Shown here one piece after another: positions 1-5,862 of a stretch of 6,097 bases of DNA (its first letter is position 1; each line of letters begins with the position of its first letter). A program made the position numbers and the translations under genes. The notes below the pieces were generated by a model. That model worked only from the letters and a program-made list of their open reading frames with translations. It did not search any database and was not told the DNA's origin. The stretch comes from Elusimicrobiota bacterium (GTDB lineage: Bacteria; Elusimicrobiota; Elusimicrobia; JACQJN01). The DNA lies in the NCBI GenBank assembly GCA_016205085.1, contig JACQJN010000248.1, positions 1 to 6,097 of the forward strand. The letters run 5' to 3'.

Positions 1-1373
1 ACCACGCACTGCTTAGAATTCTCTTGAACCACCCTTAGAATATCTTTCCAGCCGGAATAAAGGTGCGCATCGTAGCAAAAAAGCAGGGAGAGGTCGGCTC
101 CCGCCAGATTCCCGGACAAACCCTCCACTTCACCCAAGGGTGGCTCGACTCCCATCAGATGCACATCGGCTTCAAAGCCTTTGACCACGGGGAAAAAATC
201 TCCCTCAATCATGATCTTTGAAGCCACATCCGAAAACCTGGGAAAGATCAGATGGCATTTCTTTCCTTGATAAAATCTCTTATCCAAAGGAAGCGGCACG
301 GACCCCTCCTGCAGCAAAGTCACCGCTTCTTTGGCCACCGAAAAAGCGAGATCCAAACCCGCTCGGCTATCAGTCTTCACCCCACTGAATCTCTCCCGCC
401 TTTTAGACAGAAGGGACTCTATCCTCCCGGCACTGGCCTCCAGCGATTTCACATCCAGGCTTTTGTCCTGATAGGCTTTTAGCAGAGCCCGATGCGCTCT
501 CTTTTGAGCTTCAGAAGTATGGCACACCAAAAAAAGATCGTGCCCCGCCAAGGCCGCTTTCACAACGGCTTCTTCAATAGGGGATACCTCCTGGACCGCC
601 CCCATCTCCAAATCATCCGTCACGATCACTCCCGTAAAACCATATTTATATCTTAAAAGCTGCCCCACAATTTTCCTGGAAAACGTGGCCGGAACGCTGG
701 GATCTATTTTGCGGTAGCAGGGATGAGAGGACATGATCAAATCCACTCCTTCCTGAATGGCCGTCAAGAAAGGCTTCAAGTGCCAAGCCTCCATCTCTTC
801 CAGGGTGGAATCTATCACCGGAAGCTTTAGGTGAGCATCCACCGTGGCATGCCCTTTCCCCGGATAATGCTTGGCGGTGGCGCTGATCCCGCCTTTTTGC
901 AACCCCCGGATGCGGGCGGCTCCCATCCGGGCCACAAGGTCGGGATCTTTCCCGTAAGACCGCCACAAAATCCCGGGGTTGTGCTGGTCCGCCATCACAT
1001 CCAAAACGGGAGCAAAACTCACATCCACACCCAGGCTCTTAAGCTCCGCGGCTTCTATGGCTCCCTGCCTTTCCACACGGGTGATGTCCCCCATCTTTCC
1101 GAAAGCGGCACTGTCCGGGAATACCGTCACCCCATCCCCGAACATCACGACCCGCCCTCCTTCATGGTCCACACACACCAGGAGCCTTTTGCCTATCCCC
1201 GCCTCTAAATCCGAAATGAGCTTTCTGATTTGATCGGGAGACTCAAAATTTCTGCGGTATAAAATAATTCCCCGCGCTCCCGTAGACCTAAAATGCCCCA
1301 CGATCTCAGGCGTGATCCGTGTGCCTTGAATTCCGAACACAAGCTGAAATCCAATCAATTCTTCTAGAGTCAT
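1..1373 (-). CDS. nagZ: NagZ-family beta-N-acetylhexosaminidase (GH3), 3' end beyond window
   Basis: The frame is open from ATG 1373 to the left edge, giving 457 residues with the C-terminus missing. NagZ enzymes remove N-acetylglucosamine from muropeptides or similar glycosides. The GH3 barrel covers about residues 1-335. It holds VDHEGGRV (68-75), RSYG (138-141), KHYPGKGH (168-175), the acid/base pair Asp179-x-His181 typical of NagZ, and the nucleophile Asp253 in VTDDLEMGAV. A GH3 C-terminal-type domain starts near residue 345 (AFSVAKEAVTLLQEG). There is no signal peptide or membrane segment, so a cytosolic role in wall recycling is inferred. The position usually filled by Arg in GGRVxR is Met77. 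The ATG fits the family N-terminus (MTLEELIGFQ). Its only SD-like bases (AAGG) lie 2 nt upstream, and a TATTAT box lies 6 nt upstream, so the mRNA may be leaderless. The neighbour at 1503 diverges from it, and a paralogue lies at 4341-5804. Confidence 0.93.
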   Translation of the reverse strand, partial: MTLEELIGFQLVFGIQGTRITPEIVGHFRSTGARGIILYRRNFESPDQIRKLISDLEAGIGKRLLVCVDHEGGRVVMFGDGVTVFPDSAAFGKMGDITRVERQGAIEAAELKSLGVDVSFAPVLDVMADQHNPGILWRSYGKDPDLVARMGAARIRGLQKGGISATAKHYPGKGHATVDAHLKLPVIDSTLEEMEAWHLKPFLTAIQEGVDLIMSSHPCYRKIDPSVPATFSRKIVGQLLRYKYGFTGVIVTDDLEMGAVQEVSPIEEAVVKAALAGHDLFLVCHTSEAQKRAHRALLKAYQDKSLDVKSLEASAGRIESLLSKRRERFSGVKTDSRAGLDLAFSVAKEAVTLLQEGSVPLPLDKRFYQGKKCHLIFPRFSDVASKIMIEGDFFPVVKGFEADVHLMGVEPPLGEVEGLSGNLAGADLSLLFCYDAHLYSGWKDILRVVQENSKQCV

Positions 1374-1379
1374 CACCTT

Positions 1380-1406
1380 ATAATACCCGCGGGCAAGGAA
1401 GTACAA
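1380..1406 (-). promoter_or_regulatory. Candidate promoter of the nagZ-like gene
   Basis: On the minus strand a TATTAT box (1385-1380, 5 of 6 to TATAAT) ends 6 nt before the ATG at 1373. A weak TTGTAC (1406-1401) lies 15 nt further upstream. Transcription would begin at or next to the A of the ATG, giving a leaderless transcript. The -35 match and spacing are poor, so the exact boxes are uncertain. Confidence 0.4.
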
Positions 1407-1412
1407 CCTTAC

Positions 1413-1445
1413 CGCAGGTACCTGCGCACTATAGTGTCGCAGGTA
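1413..1445. promoter_or_regulatory. Nested palindrome cluster, candidate shared operator
   Basis: The octamer CGCAGGTA occurs three times in alternating orientation: plus at 1413-1420, minus at 1419-1426 and plus at 1438-1445. The first two form a perfect 14-bp palindrome, CGCAGGTACCTGCG (1413-1426). The last two flank a second perfect palindrome, CACTATAGTG (1427-1436). The whole 1419-1445 stretch can also fold as one hairpin with a single bulged T at 1437. The cluster lies between the -35 regions of the two divergent promoters, where a regulator could control both. The bound protein is unknown. Confidence 0.5.
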
Positions 1446-1460
1446 TTCTTACAATGGGGC

Positions 1461-1489
1461 TTGACAAAAACACATTCTGGGGTTATATA
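1461..1489 (+). promoter_or_regulatory. Sigma70-type promoter for the DUF948/YtxH gene
   Basis: A perfect -35 box TTGACA (1461-1466), a 17-nt spacer and TATATA (1484-1489, 5 of 6) make the best promoter in the window. The start of transcription would be near 1496. That leaves only about 7 nt before the TTG at 1503, with no room for a ribosome binding site. Confidence 0.75.
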
Positions 1490-1502
1490 CACAAAGTAGT
1501 CA

Positions 1503-2039
1503 TTGACAATCAATAGTCTTTATATCAATTCGCCGCCGATCGTGTCCATCTTCTTAGCCGCTTGTACCGCTCTCGTGACTCTCTCTCTATGTATCGCTGT
1601 CTCGGCTCTATTATTCACCATGCCTGCTCTCAAAAAGACCACCCAAGCGATCGCTCCGCTCCCGCAAAAAATCTCAGAGCCTCTTAACACTTTAAAACAA
1701 GTCACTCAGAATAAATTGATGGAACTGGCTATCGCCCAAGTTCCCAAATTCATGTTGCATAAAAATACCCCAGGGGGAAATAATGAGGAGGATGCCATGG
1801 CTAACGTGAAAACAGGCTTCCTCTCCTTCATCATCGGGGGGCTGACAGGAGCCTGCATAGCGCTTCTGTACGCTCCCACAAAAGGAGAGGATACAAGAAA
1901 GAGAGTCAAACAATGGTTGAGGGAAGGGAAGGGAATGGGCAAAGAACTAGAAACCCATCTTGCGGCGGCTTATAAGGCGGGCAAGAAAGCCTTTACGGAG
2001 GCGACTTCCAACGGAGTCAAAAAGCACGTCCCGGTATAA
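1503..2039 (+). CDS. DUF948-like membrane segment fused in frame to YtxH-like protein
   Basis: This is a 178-residue open frame. Residues 13-40 form a strong membrane segment, followed by PALKKTTQAI and a polar helix to about residue 80, which resembles DUF948/YtxG-type proteins (my inference). Residues 99-178 form a YtxH-like protein with a glycine-rich membrane helix (FIIGGLTGACIALLYAP) followed by KGEDTRKRV, the family hallmark. YtxH-type proteins are small membrane or envelope proteins often linked to stress and have no known enzymatic activity. The start is unsure. An in-frame TAG at 1497-1499 limits the N-terminus. TTG 1503, GTG 1542 and ATG 1620 all lack an SD sequence, and TTG 1503 would be almost leaderless from the promoter at 1461-1489. 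A strong SD instead serves the internal ATG at 1797, so the frame may yield two products. DUF948 and YtxH proteins are usually encoded by separate neighbouring genes. Confidence 0.6.
   Translation: MTINSLYINSPPIVSIFLAACTALVTLSLCIAVSALLFTMPALKKTTQAIAPLPQKISEPLNTLKQVTQNKLMELAIAQVPKFMLHKNTPGGNNEEDAMANVKTGFLSFIIGGLTGACIALLYAPTKGEDTRKRVKQWLREGKGMGKELETHLAAAYKAGKKAFTEATSNGVKKHVPV
1785..1799 (+). promoter_or_regulatory. Strong internal ribosome binding site and start codon
   Basis: GAGGAGG (1785-1791) is followed after 5 nt by ATG (1797-1799), with ideal spacing. It is the best ribosome binding site on the plus strand here and falls exactly where the YtxH-like part begins. A tandem TAA TGA at 1781-1786 lies just before it but in another frame, so it does not end the upstream frame. 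Confidence 0.75.
1797..2039 (+). CDS. YtxH-like small membrane protein (product of internal start)
   Basis: This is an 80-residue product in the same frame as the longer reading frame that begins at 1503. It begins MANVKTGFLSF and has one glycine-rich membrane helix at about residues 8-26, then the typical YtxH turn APTKGEDTRKRV and a basic, amphipathic tail rich in Lys and Ala. Its length and layout match stand-alone YtxH proteins. The SD at 1785-1791 makes this start the best supported in the frame. It overlaps the 178-residue entry because the sequence cannot show whether only this protein, only the fusion, or both are made. It ends 17 nt before a bidirectional terminator-like hairpin. Confidence 0.7.
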   Translation: MANVKTGFLSFIIGGLTGACIALLYAPTKGEDTRKRVKQWLREGKGMGKELETHLAAAYKAGKKAFTEATSNGVKKHVPV

Positions 2040-2056
2040 AGACCAGACAAAAATAT

Positions 2057-2124
2057 AACCTCTCCACTGGGTCACCAACTAACGACAAAAAACGGTGAAG
2101 TGATCTGGTGGAGAGGTTCTTTTT
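2057..2124. terminator. Bidirectional terminator-like hairpin between converging genes
   Basis: The arms AACCTCTCCAC (2057-2067) and GTGGAGAGGTT (2108-2118) pair perfectly over 11 bp. After a TG/TG internal loop, GGTCAC (2070-2075) pairs with GTGATC (2100-2105), with one G-U. A 24-nt loop closes it. CTTTTT follows on the plus strand, and ATATTTTT follows on the minus strand. It can therefore end both the YtxH-like mRNA and the HTH gene mRNA. The loop is unusually long for an intrinsic terminator. Confidence 0.75.
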
Positions 2125-2314
2125 ATTCAGCGACCGCGACTTCAGTGAGATATTTCTCTACCGTATCCTGTGAAATCTGATATTTCCGCCCGAATCTTTT
2201 GGCAGGCAGCTTCCCAGATTTGATGTACTCATAGACGGTGACCGGGCTGACTTTAAACTTCTTGGACAGCTCCTCCACCGTATAGAACGTCAGCTTTCCT
2301 ATTTCTGTGGGCAT
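2123..2314 (-). CDS. Small excisionase/MerR-like helix-turn-helix DNA-binding protein
   Basis: The 63 residues are almost entirely one winged helix-turn-helix of the HTH_17/excisionase type. FYTVEELSKKFKVS (10-23) is the first helix and turn, PVTVYEYIKSGKLPAKRFGRK (24-44) is the recognition helix and wing, and YQISQDTVEKYL (45-56) is the closing helix. Such proteins bind DNA as transcription factors or, in mobile elements, as excisionases. No integrase or attachment site is present here, so a regulator is more likely. AGGGGGG (2329-2323) lies 8 nt before the ATG. The gene follows the symporter operon after 117 nt, with no clear terminator between, so read-through is possible. The stop codon overlaps the T-run of the hairpin at 2057-2124. 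Its targets are unknown; the dyads just upstream are candidate autoregulatory sites. Confidence 0.88.
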   Translation of the reverse strand: MPTEIGKLTFYTVEELSKKFKVSPVTVYEYIKSGKLPAKRFGRKYQISQDTVEKYLTEVAVAE

Positions 2315-2333
2315 ATCTTTTACCCCCCTGCTT

Positions 2334-2369
2334 TACAACTAAACCCCACTTTCTTTAGTTTAGATTGTA
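2334..2369. promoter_or_regulatory. Inverted repeat and possible promoter before the HTH gene
   Basis: TACAACTAAAC (2334-2344) is mirrored by GTTTAGATTGTA (2358-2369), with one extra base in the right arm and a 13-nt centre. On the minus strand the right arm contains TACAAT (2369-2364), a good -10 box, but no good -35 lies 17 nt upstream. Transcription would start near 2357 and give a leader of about 43 nt. The overlap of dyad and -10 would suit repression, perhaps by the HTH protein itself, which is inference. Confidence 0.35.
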
Positions 2370-2431
2370 TGAAAGAAGCAAAAAGATGAGATGGGTCTTG
2401 TGGGGTATTTTTTGATAGAAAAAGGGCCCAA

Positions 2432-3892
2432 TCAATTATAGGCCGAATGGCCTACCCCTGCCTGTTTATCCATCCAGGGACCCAGGATATATCCCAAAAC
2501 AAAAGTGCTGACCGTGCCGAAAACGATGAGCCAGCTCCAGCCCAGTCCGATGATTTTCTTTTCGGACAAGACCAAGAGTATCGCCATCACGACGGAACTT
2601 AAAATCATGGCAAGAACATTCGCCCGGTTGCTTTTCCTCTGGGTCAAAAGCCCCAGAAGAAACACTCCCAAAAGAGACCCCGCCGTCACCCCGTTGATCT
2701 TGAAAGCCACCCACAGCATCCCCTCGAAAGCCCGGCACTGATAAGCCATGATCCCCAGAATGACTCCGAACACCACCACGCAAACTCTGGAAATATAGAG
2801 GTAGTGGCGTTCGTCGCGATTAGGCCGTATTAAATTTTTGTAAATATCGGTGACAAAAGAAGCCGTCAAAGACCCCAAGGGCGAGTCTATGGAAGCCAGC
2901 AAGATGGTGGCCAAAACCAAGCCCTTTAAACCCGCGGGCATCACATGCGTAGCGAAGTGTGACAGAATTTTATCCGAATTGTCGGGAAGCAGCAGTGCCG
3001 GATTTTGTTTGTAAAAAACATAAAGCAACGTTCCCAAGGAAAGATACATCAGAAGGATAGGCAATACAGCCACAATCGTCAACACCATGGTCCGCTGGCT
3101 GTCTTTTCTGGTTTCCACGGTCAGAAGCCTCTGCATCAATTCATGATCGGTGCCGAAAGCCGCCATAGAGCCAAAGAATCCATTTAGGATGGCGATCCAC
3201 AGAAGGTTGGGGTCCTTAAAATTCCAGCCCAAATTCCAAAGTTTAAGCCGCCCCCCTTCTCCCGCCACCCGCCATATCTCAGAGAACCCTCCCTGGATGT
3301 TGAGCAGAAGAAATATAAGAGTCACAAGACCCATCAAATAGAAAAAAGAGGCCTGAAATACGTTCGTCCAAACCACCGCCCTGATTCCGCCGAAGGCAAT
3401 ATAGGCAATAGCCACCACGCTGAAAAGTAAAATGGCCTGTCCCAAACTCCAGCCCATCATCACCGAAACCGCCAGAGACGCTGCATACAGCCGAACCCCC
3501 GAAGCCAAAAGCCTGGTGATAAAAAAGAACACCGAACCTGCATATTGCGTCCCCGGCCCGAACCTATGCCTTAAAAACTCATAGATGGTAGTGCAGTTGT
3601 AGTGGTAGAAAGCCGGAATAAAGAGAAACGCGATAAAAAGCCTAGCCGAAGCGGAGCCGATAAAAAACTGCAGGTACTGCCAGTTTTCGCGGAAACCCGT
3701 GGCCGGAACCCCTACGATAGTCAGGGCGCTGATCTCGGTCGCTACGAAGGAAAGACAGGCCGCCCACCAGGGAATGCGCCTGCGGGCCAAGAAAAAATCG
3801 GAAGTGTCTTGTTCTCCCCTGCCGCTAAAGTAAGCAATGACCAGGAGCAAAACGATAGCACAGCCGACCACAGTCAAATCTATTCCGCTCAT
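2432..3892 (-). CDS. Sodium:solute symporter (SSS/SLC5 family)
   Basis: The 486 residues, close to the family norm, form a polytopic inner-membrane carrier that should couple solute uptake to the sodium gradient. The N-terminal helix leads to SDFFLARRRIPWWAACLSF (31-49) and ATEISALTIVGVP (51-63), both SSS hallmarks. Further family motifs are FGGIRAVVWTNVFQ (167-180), GTDHELMQRLLT (247-258), and the TM8-like stretch LLASIDSPLGSLTASFVTDIY (331-351), whose Ser/Thr residues lie where sodium is usually bound. About 13 hydrophobic segments can be counted. The substrate is not readable; sialic acid, sugar and other carriers share these motifs. ATG 3892 is preceded by GGGGAGG (3904-3898) at 5 nt and overlaps the thioesterase stop as ATGA, so translation is probably coupled. 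It is the last gene of the GH3-thioesterase-symporter operon, and no strong terminator follows. Confidence 0.93.
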   Translation of the reverse strand: MSGIDLTVVGCAIVLLLVIAYFSGRGEQDTSDFFLARRRIPWWAACLSFVATEISALTIVGVPATGFRENWQYLQFFIGSASARLFIAFLFIPAFYHYNCTTIYEFLRHRFGPGTQYAGSVFFFITRLLASGVRLYAASLAVSVMMGWSLGQAILLFSVVAIAYIAFGGIRAVVWTNVFQASFFYLMGLVTLIFLLLNIQGGFSEIWRVAGEGGRLKLWNLGWNFKDPNLLWIAILNGFFGSMAAFGTDHELMQRLLTVETRKDSQRTMVLTIVAVLPILLMYLSLGTLLYVFYKQNPALLLPDNSDKILSHFATHVMPAGLKGLVLATILLASIDSPLGSLTASFVTDIYKNLIRPNRDERHYLYISRVCVVVFGVILGIMAYQCRAFEGMLWVAFKINGVTAGSLLGVFLLGLLTQRKSNRANVLAMILSSVVMAILLVLSEKKIIGLGWSWLIVFGTVSTFVLGYILGPWMDKQAGVGHSAYN

Positions 3893-4344
3893 GCCAACCT
3901 CCCCTTTCGCCTTTCTTGGGCCTCTTTATACCTGCGCTTTTCGTCAGAAGTCTCAGGCACAAGCTCAGGCACAGGACAAGGTTTTTTATTCGGTCCAATC
4001 GCCACCATCGTCACCAAACAGGAATTCGTGTGACGTCTTTTACCTGTATCCAAATTTTCGGCATGCACTTCCACCCCGATTTCCATGGAGGTCCGTCCCG
4101 CGTAATTAACTTGAGCCTCCATCATCACGAAATCGCCCACTTGCACGGGAATTTTGAACTCTATCCTCTCCATGGCCACCGTCACGCAAGAACGCTGGGC
4201 ATGACGATGCGCGCACACCCCCGCCACCTTATCTATCATTCTTAGAAGAACGCCTCCAAAAACAGTCCCATGGTTATTGGCATCCGCAGGAAGCATCACG
4301 TCCGACAGAATCGTCTTCGACAATCTCGGAGGCCTAGCCTTCAT
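3889..4344 (-). CDS. Hotdog-fold acyl-CoA thioesterase (YciA/BACH type)
   Basis: The 151 residues have the single hotdog domain of acyl-CoA hydrolases, which cleave acyl-CoA to free acid and CoA in the cytosol. LPADANNHGTVFGGVLLRMID (18-38) is the family signature, with Asn23/Asn24 and Asp38 in the expected active-site places. VTVAMERIEFKIPVQVGD (54-71) is the second conserved strand region. The C-terminal 25 residues are charged. The start chosen is ATG 4344, which overlaps the GH3 stop as ATGA. The frame stays open upstream to 4431, but that stretch overlaps GH3 coding sequence and lacks family similarity. GAGGGG (4361-4356) lies 11 nt upstream, a little far. ATG 4353 is an alternative but only 2 nt from the same SD. 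The acyl substrate is unknown. Confidence 0.92.
   Translation of the reverse strand: MKARPPRLSKTILSDVMLPADANNHGTVFGGVLLRMIDKVAGVCAHRHAQRSCVTVAMERIEFKIPVQVGDFVMMEAQVNYAGRTSMEIGVEVHAENLDTGKRRHTNSCLVTMVAIGPNKKPCPVPELVPETSDEKRRYKEAQERRKGRLA
3952..3975. repeat. 12-bp in-frame tandem duplication in the thioesterase tail
   Basis: CTCAGGCACAAG (3952-3963) is followed by CTCAGGCACAGG (3964-3975), 11 of 12 identical. On the coding strand this gives PVPELVPE, a small repeat in the variable C-terminal tail. Being a multiple of three it does not change the frame. Confidence 0.8.
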
Positions 4345-5804
4345 ACCGGCCATTTCCCCTCGGCTTTCAATTTTCCCAATAAGACCCGGGCCGCCGCCCC
4401 TTGAGAAACCTCCAAGTCTGAGAACGTGCACAGCCCCGCCTCAAAATCAAGCCCTGAAAAAACAAAGGGACTTCCCCAAGAAAGCACGATTCTATTCTTA
4501 CTTTTCGCCAAAGCAGACTGTATCATTTTGCGAGACTCGGAGCTCAAATTGATGGCGCCGGAATAGGCTTGGGGCTTGGAGAAAATGCCTACTAAAAGCC
4601 AGTTGGGAGTTGCGAGTTGGGAGTCGGGAGTCCAAAATTTCACATGAATACCGGCTTGTTGAAGCTCTTTTACAAAGATTTCTCCTTGCCGGTCGGATTC
4701 GGATTCCGCACCAGGCTCCAGGTAAAACAATGTATCTCCCGGCTTAATCAAAACCCTTGAAGGCTTGCGAACCCAAGACACGGCCGCCTGGGCCATCTCC
4801 TGCGCCCACCGCACGTGTTCCGGGCAGTTCAATAGGGTCAAATCTGTTTCCCTAGACCTGGAAACTCTTGTCTTTAAATTTTCAATTCGTTTTAGAGCAG
4901 CCTCCACCCGTTTTCTCGAAATTTTGACCGCATCCACCCCTTCCAGAAGAACTCGGTGCAGCTTGAAAGAATCCTCCGGAACAAGCAAGACATCCGCCCC
5001 CGCCTGCAGGGCCTGAACTCCGGCCTCAGAATTATCCGAAACCGATTTCATAGAAAGGGCATCCGTAACCACCACACCCTCATACTTTAAATCCCCCCTT
5101 AAAAAACCAGAGATCACTTTTTCTGACAGGGAAGTGGGTTTGTCCAAGTCCAGGGATGGAACTTTGAGGTGTCCCAACATTATGGAGTCAGCCGTTTCAC
5201 GCAATATCTTATAAGGCCTCGCTTCCCGCTCCTCTACCTCTTCGCGGGTCAAATCCAGGGTAGGCAGTTCCAGGTGAGAGTCTTGCCGAGACTCCCCGTG
5301 ACCGGGGAAATGTTTTAAGCACCCCACCACACCCTCGGATCTCAGCCCTTTCAGATAAGCCCCGGCCAATCTTTCCACATTTTCCGGAGAGTTTCCAAAA
5401 GCCCTTATATTTACAATAGGATTGTCGGGATAGGTGGCCAAATCTACCACAGGAGCGTAAATCCAATGGACCCCTAGCGCCTTGGCCTCTCTGGCAGTGG
5501 CAACCGCCTTTTTAAATGCAAACTCCTCGGAGCCCGCAGCCCCCACCGCCATATTGGAGGGGAACTTAGTGCCCCTATCCACCCACTGGCCTACCCCATC
5601 CTCATAATCCGCGCAAAAAAGAAGAGGGGATTTTGATTTTTTTTGCATTCGTGAGGTGAAATCCCGCACCTCCTCCGCCTTGCCCCAGTAAAGACAGAAT
5701 CCTCCCACCCCCAAATCTACAAGCCTTTCCGCTTCGGCCGGATCCGTTTCTCCGAACCGAAACGCCGGAAATATAAGTTGAGCTAAAGAAAAAGCTAAAT
5801 CCAT
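4341..5804 (-). CDS. NagZ-like GH3 glycoside hydrolase, second paralogue
   Basis: The 487 residues form a complete two-domain GH3 protein without signal peptide, so it should act in the cytosol on N-acetylglucosamine-type or related glycosides. The barrel (about 1-310) holds RAFG (134-137), KHFPGHG (164-170), the NagZ-type acid/base Asp175-Ser-His177 and the nucleophile Asp248 in VVTDALSM. The GH3 C-terminal-type domain (about 335-480) includes LLVGIFSKPQAYSG. The EGGRV motif of canonical NagZ is replaced by EDGVG (68-72), and the following Arg by Trp74, so specificity may differ from NagZ. A tandem heptamer encodes residues 392-402. The ATG has AGGGG directly abutting it, too close to act as SD, and a TACAAT box 7 nt upstream, so a leaderless mRNA is likely. 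It heads the operon; its TGA overlaps the thioesterase ATG. Confidence 0.93.
   Translation of the reverse strand: MDLAFSLAQLIFPAFRFGETDPAEAERLVDLGVGGFCLYWGKAEEVRDFTSRMQKKSKSPLLFCADYEDGVGQWVDRGTKFPSNMAVGAAGSEEFAFKKAVATAREAKALGVHWIYAPVVDLATYPDNPIVNIRAFGNSPENVERLAGAYLKGLRSEGVVGCLKHFPGHGESRQDSHLELPTLDLTREEVEEREARPYKILRETADSIMLGHLKVPSLDLDKPTSLSEKVISGFLRGDLKYEGVVVTDALSMKSVSDNSEAGVQALQAGADVLLVPEDSFKLHRVLLEGVDAVKISRKRVEAALKRIENLKTRVSRSRETDLTLLNCPEHVRWAQEMAQAAVSWVRKPSRVLIKPGDTLFYLEPGAESESDRQGEIFVKELQQAGIHVKFWTPDSQLATPNWLLVGIFSKPQAYSGAINLSSESRKMIQSALAKSKNRIVLSWGSPFVFSGLDFEAGLCTFSDLEVSQGAAARVLLGKLKAEGKWPV
4601..4631. repeat. Tandem heptanucleotide repeat inside the GH3 gene
   Basis: There are four units, AGTTGGG, AGTTGCG, AGTTGGG and AGTCGGG, plus a partial AGT. 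On the coding strand they read as ACTCCCR units and encode TPDSQLATPNW. Seven is not a multiple of three, so loss or gain of one unit would shift the frame within the C-terminal domain. Confidence 0.88.
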
Positions 5805-5811
5805 CCCCTGG

Positions 5812-5840
5812 ATTGTATTAAAAAATTAGGATGGCCCCAA
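5812..5840 (-). promoter_or_regulatory. Promoter of the GH3-thioesterase-symporter operon
   Basis: On the minus strand TTGGGG (5840-5835) is followed by a 17-nt spacer and TACAAT (5817-5812, 5 of 6). A run of seven A residues lies just upstream of the -35, like an UP element. A 7-nt discriminator ends exactly at the A of the GH3 ATG (5804), which predicts a leaderless mRNA. Confidence 0.55.
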
Positions 5841-5862
5841 TTTTTTTAACTTCTAAATCCAC

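Noticed and set aside
252..482. Plus-strand open frame of 76 codons, and others at 831-1208 and 979-1233
   Set aside because: They lie antisense within the nagZ-like gene, which has clear family motifs; their translations have low-complexity, shadow-like composition.
1413..1445. CRISPR-like or transposon-end repeats
   Set aside because: The repeats are only 8-14 bp, have no regular spacers, and lie between two promoters, which better fits an operator.
1319..1516. Plus-strand open frame of 65 codons
   Set aside because: It overlaps the N-terminus of the nagZ-like gene, crosses the palindrome cluster and the opposing promoter, and its product resembles nothing recognisable.
2123..2314. Excisionase of an integrated element
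   Set aside because: The fold fits, but there is no integrase, attachment-site repeat or other phage gene in the window, so a regulator is the simpler reading.
2405..2428. Possible terminator after the symporter gene
   Set aside because: On the minus strand only a weak A/T stem closed by GGG/CCC forms, with an internal mismatch and no U-run after it.
3602..4109. Plus-strand open frames of 143 and 90 codons
   Set aside because: They are antisense to the symporter and thioesterase genes, both of which show strong family motifs.
4345..4431. N-terminal extension of the thioesterase (29 extra residues)
   Set aside because: The extension is the GH3 coding sequence in another frame, Gly/Arg-rich, and unlike the family, while ATG 4344 fits both the family start and an ATGA overlap.
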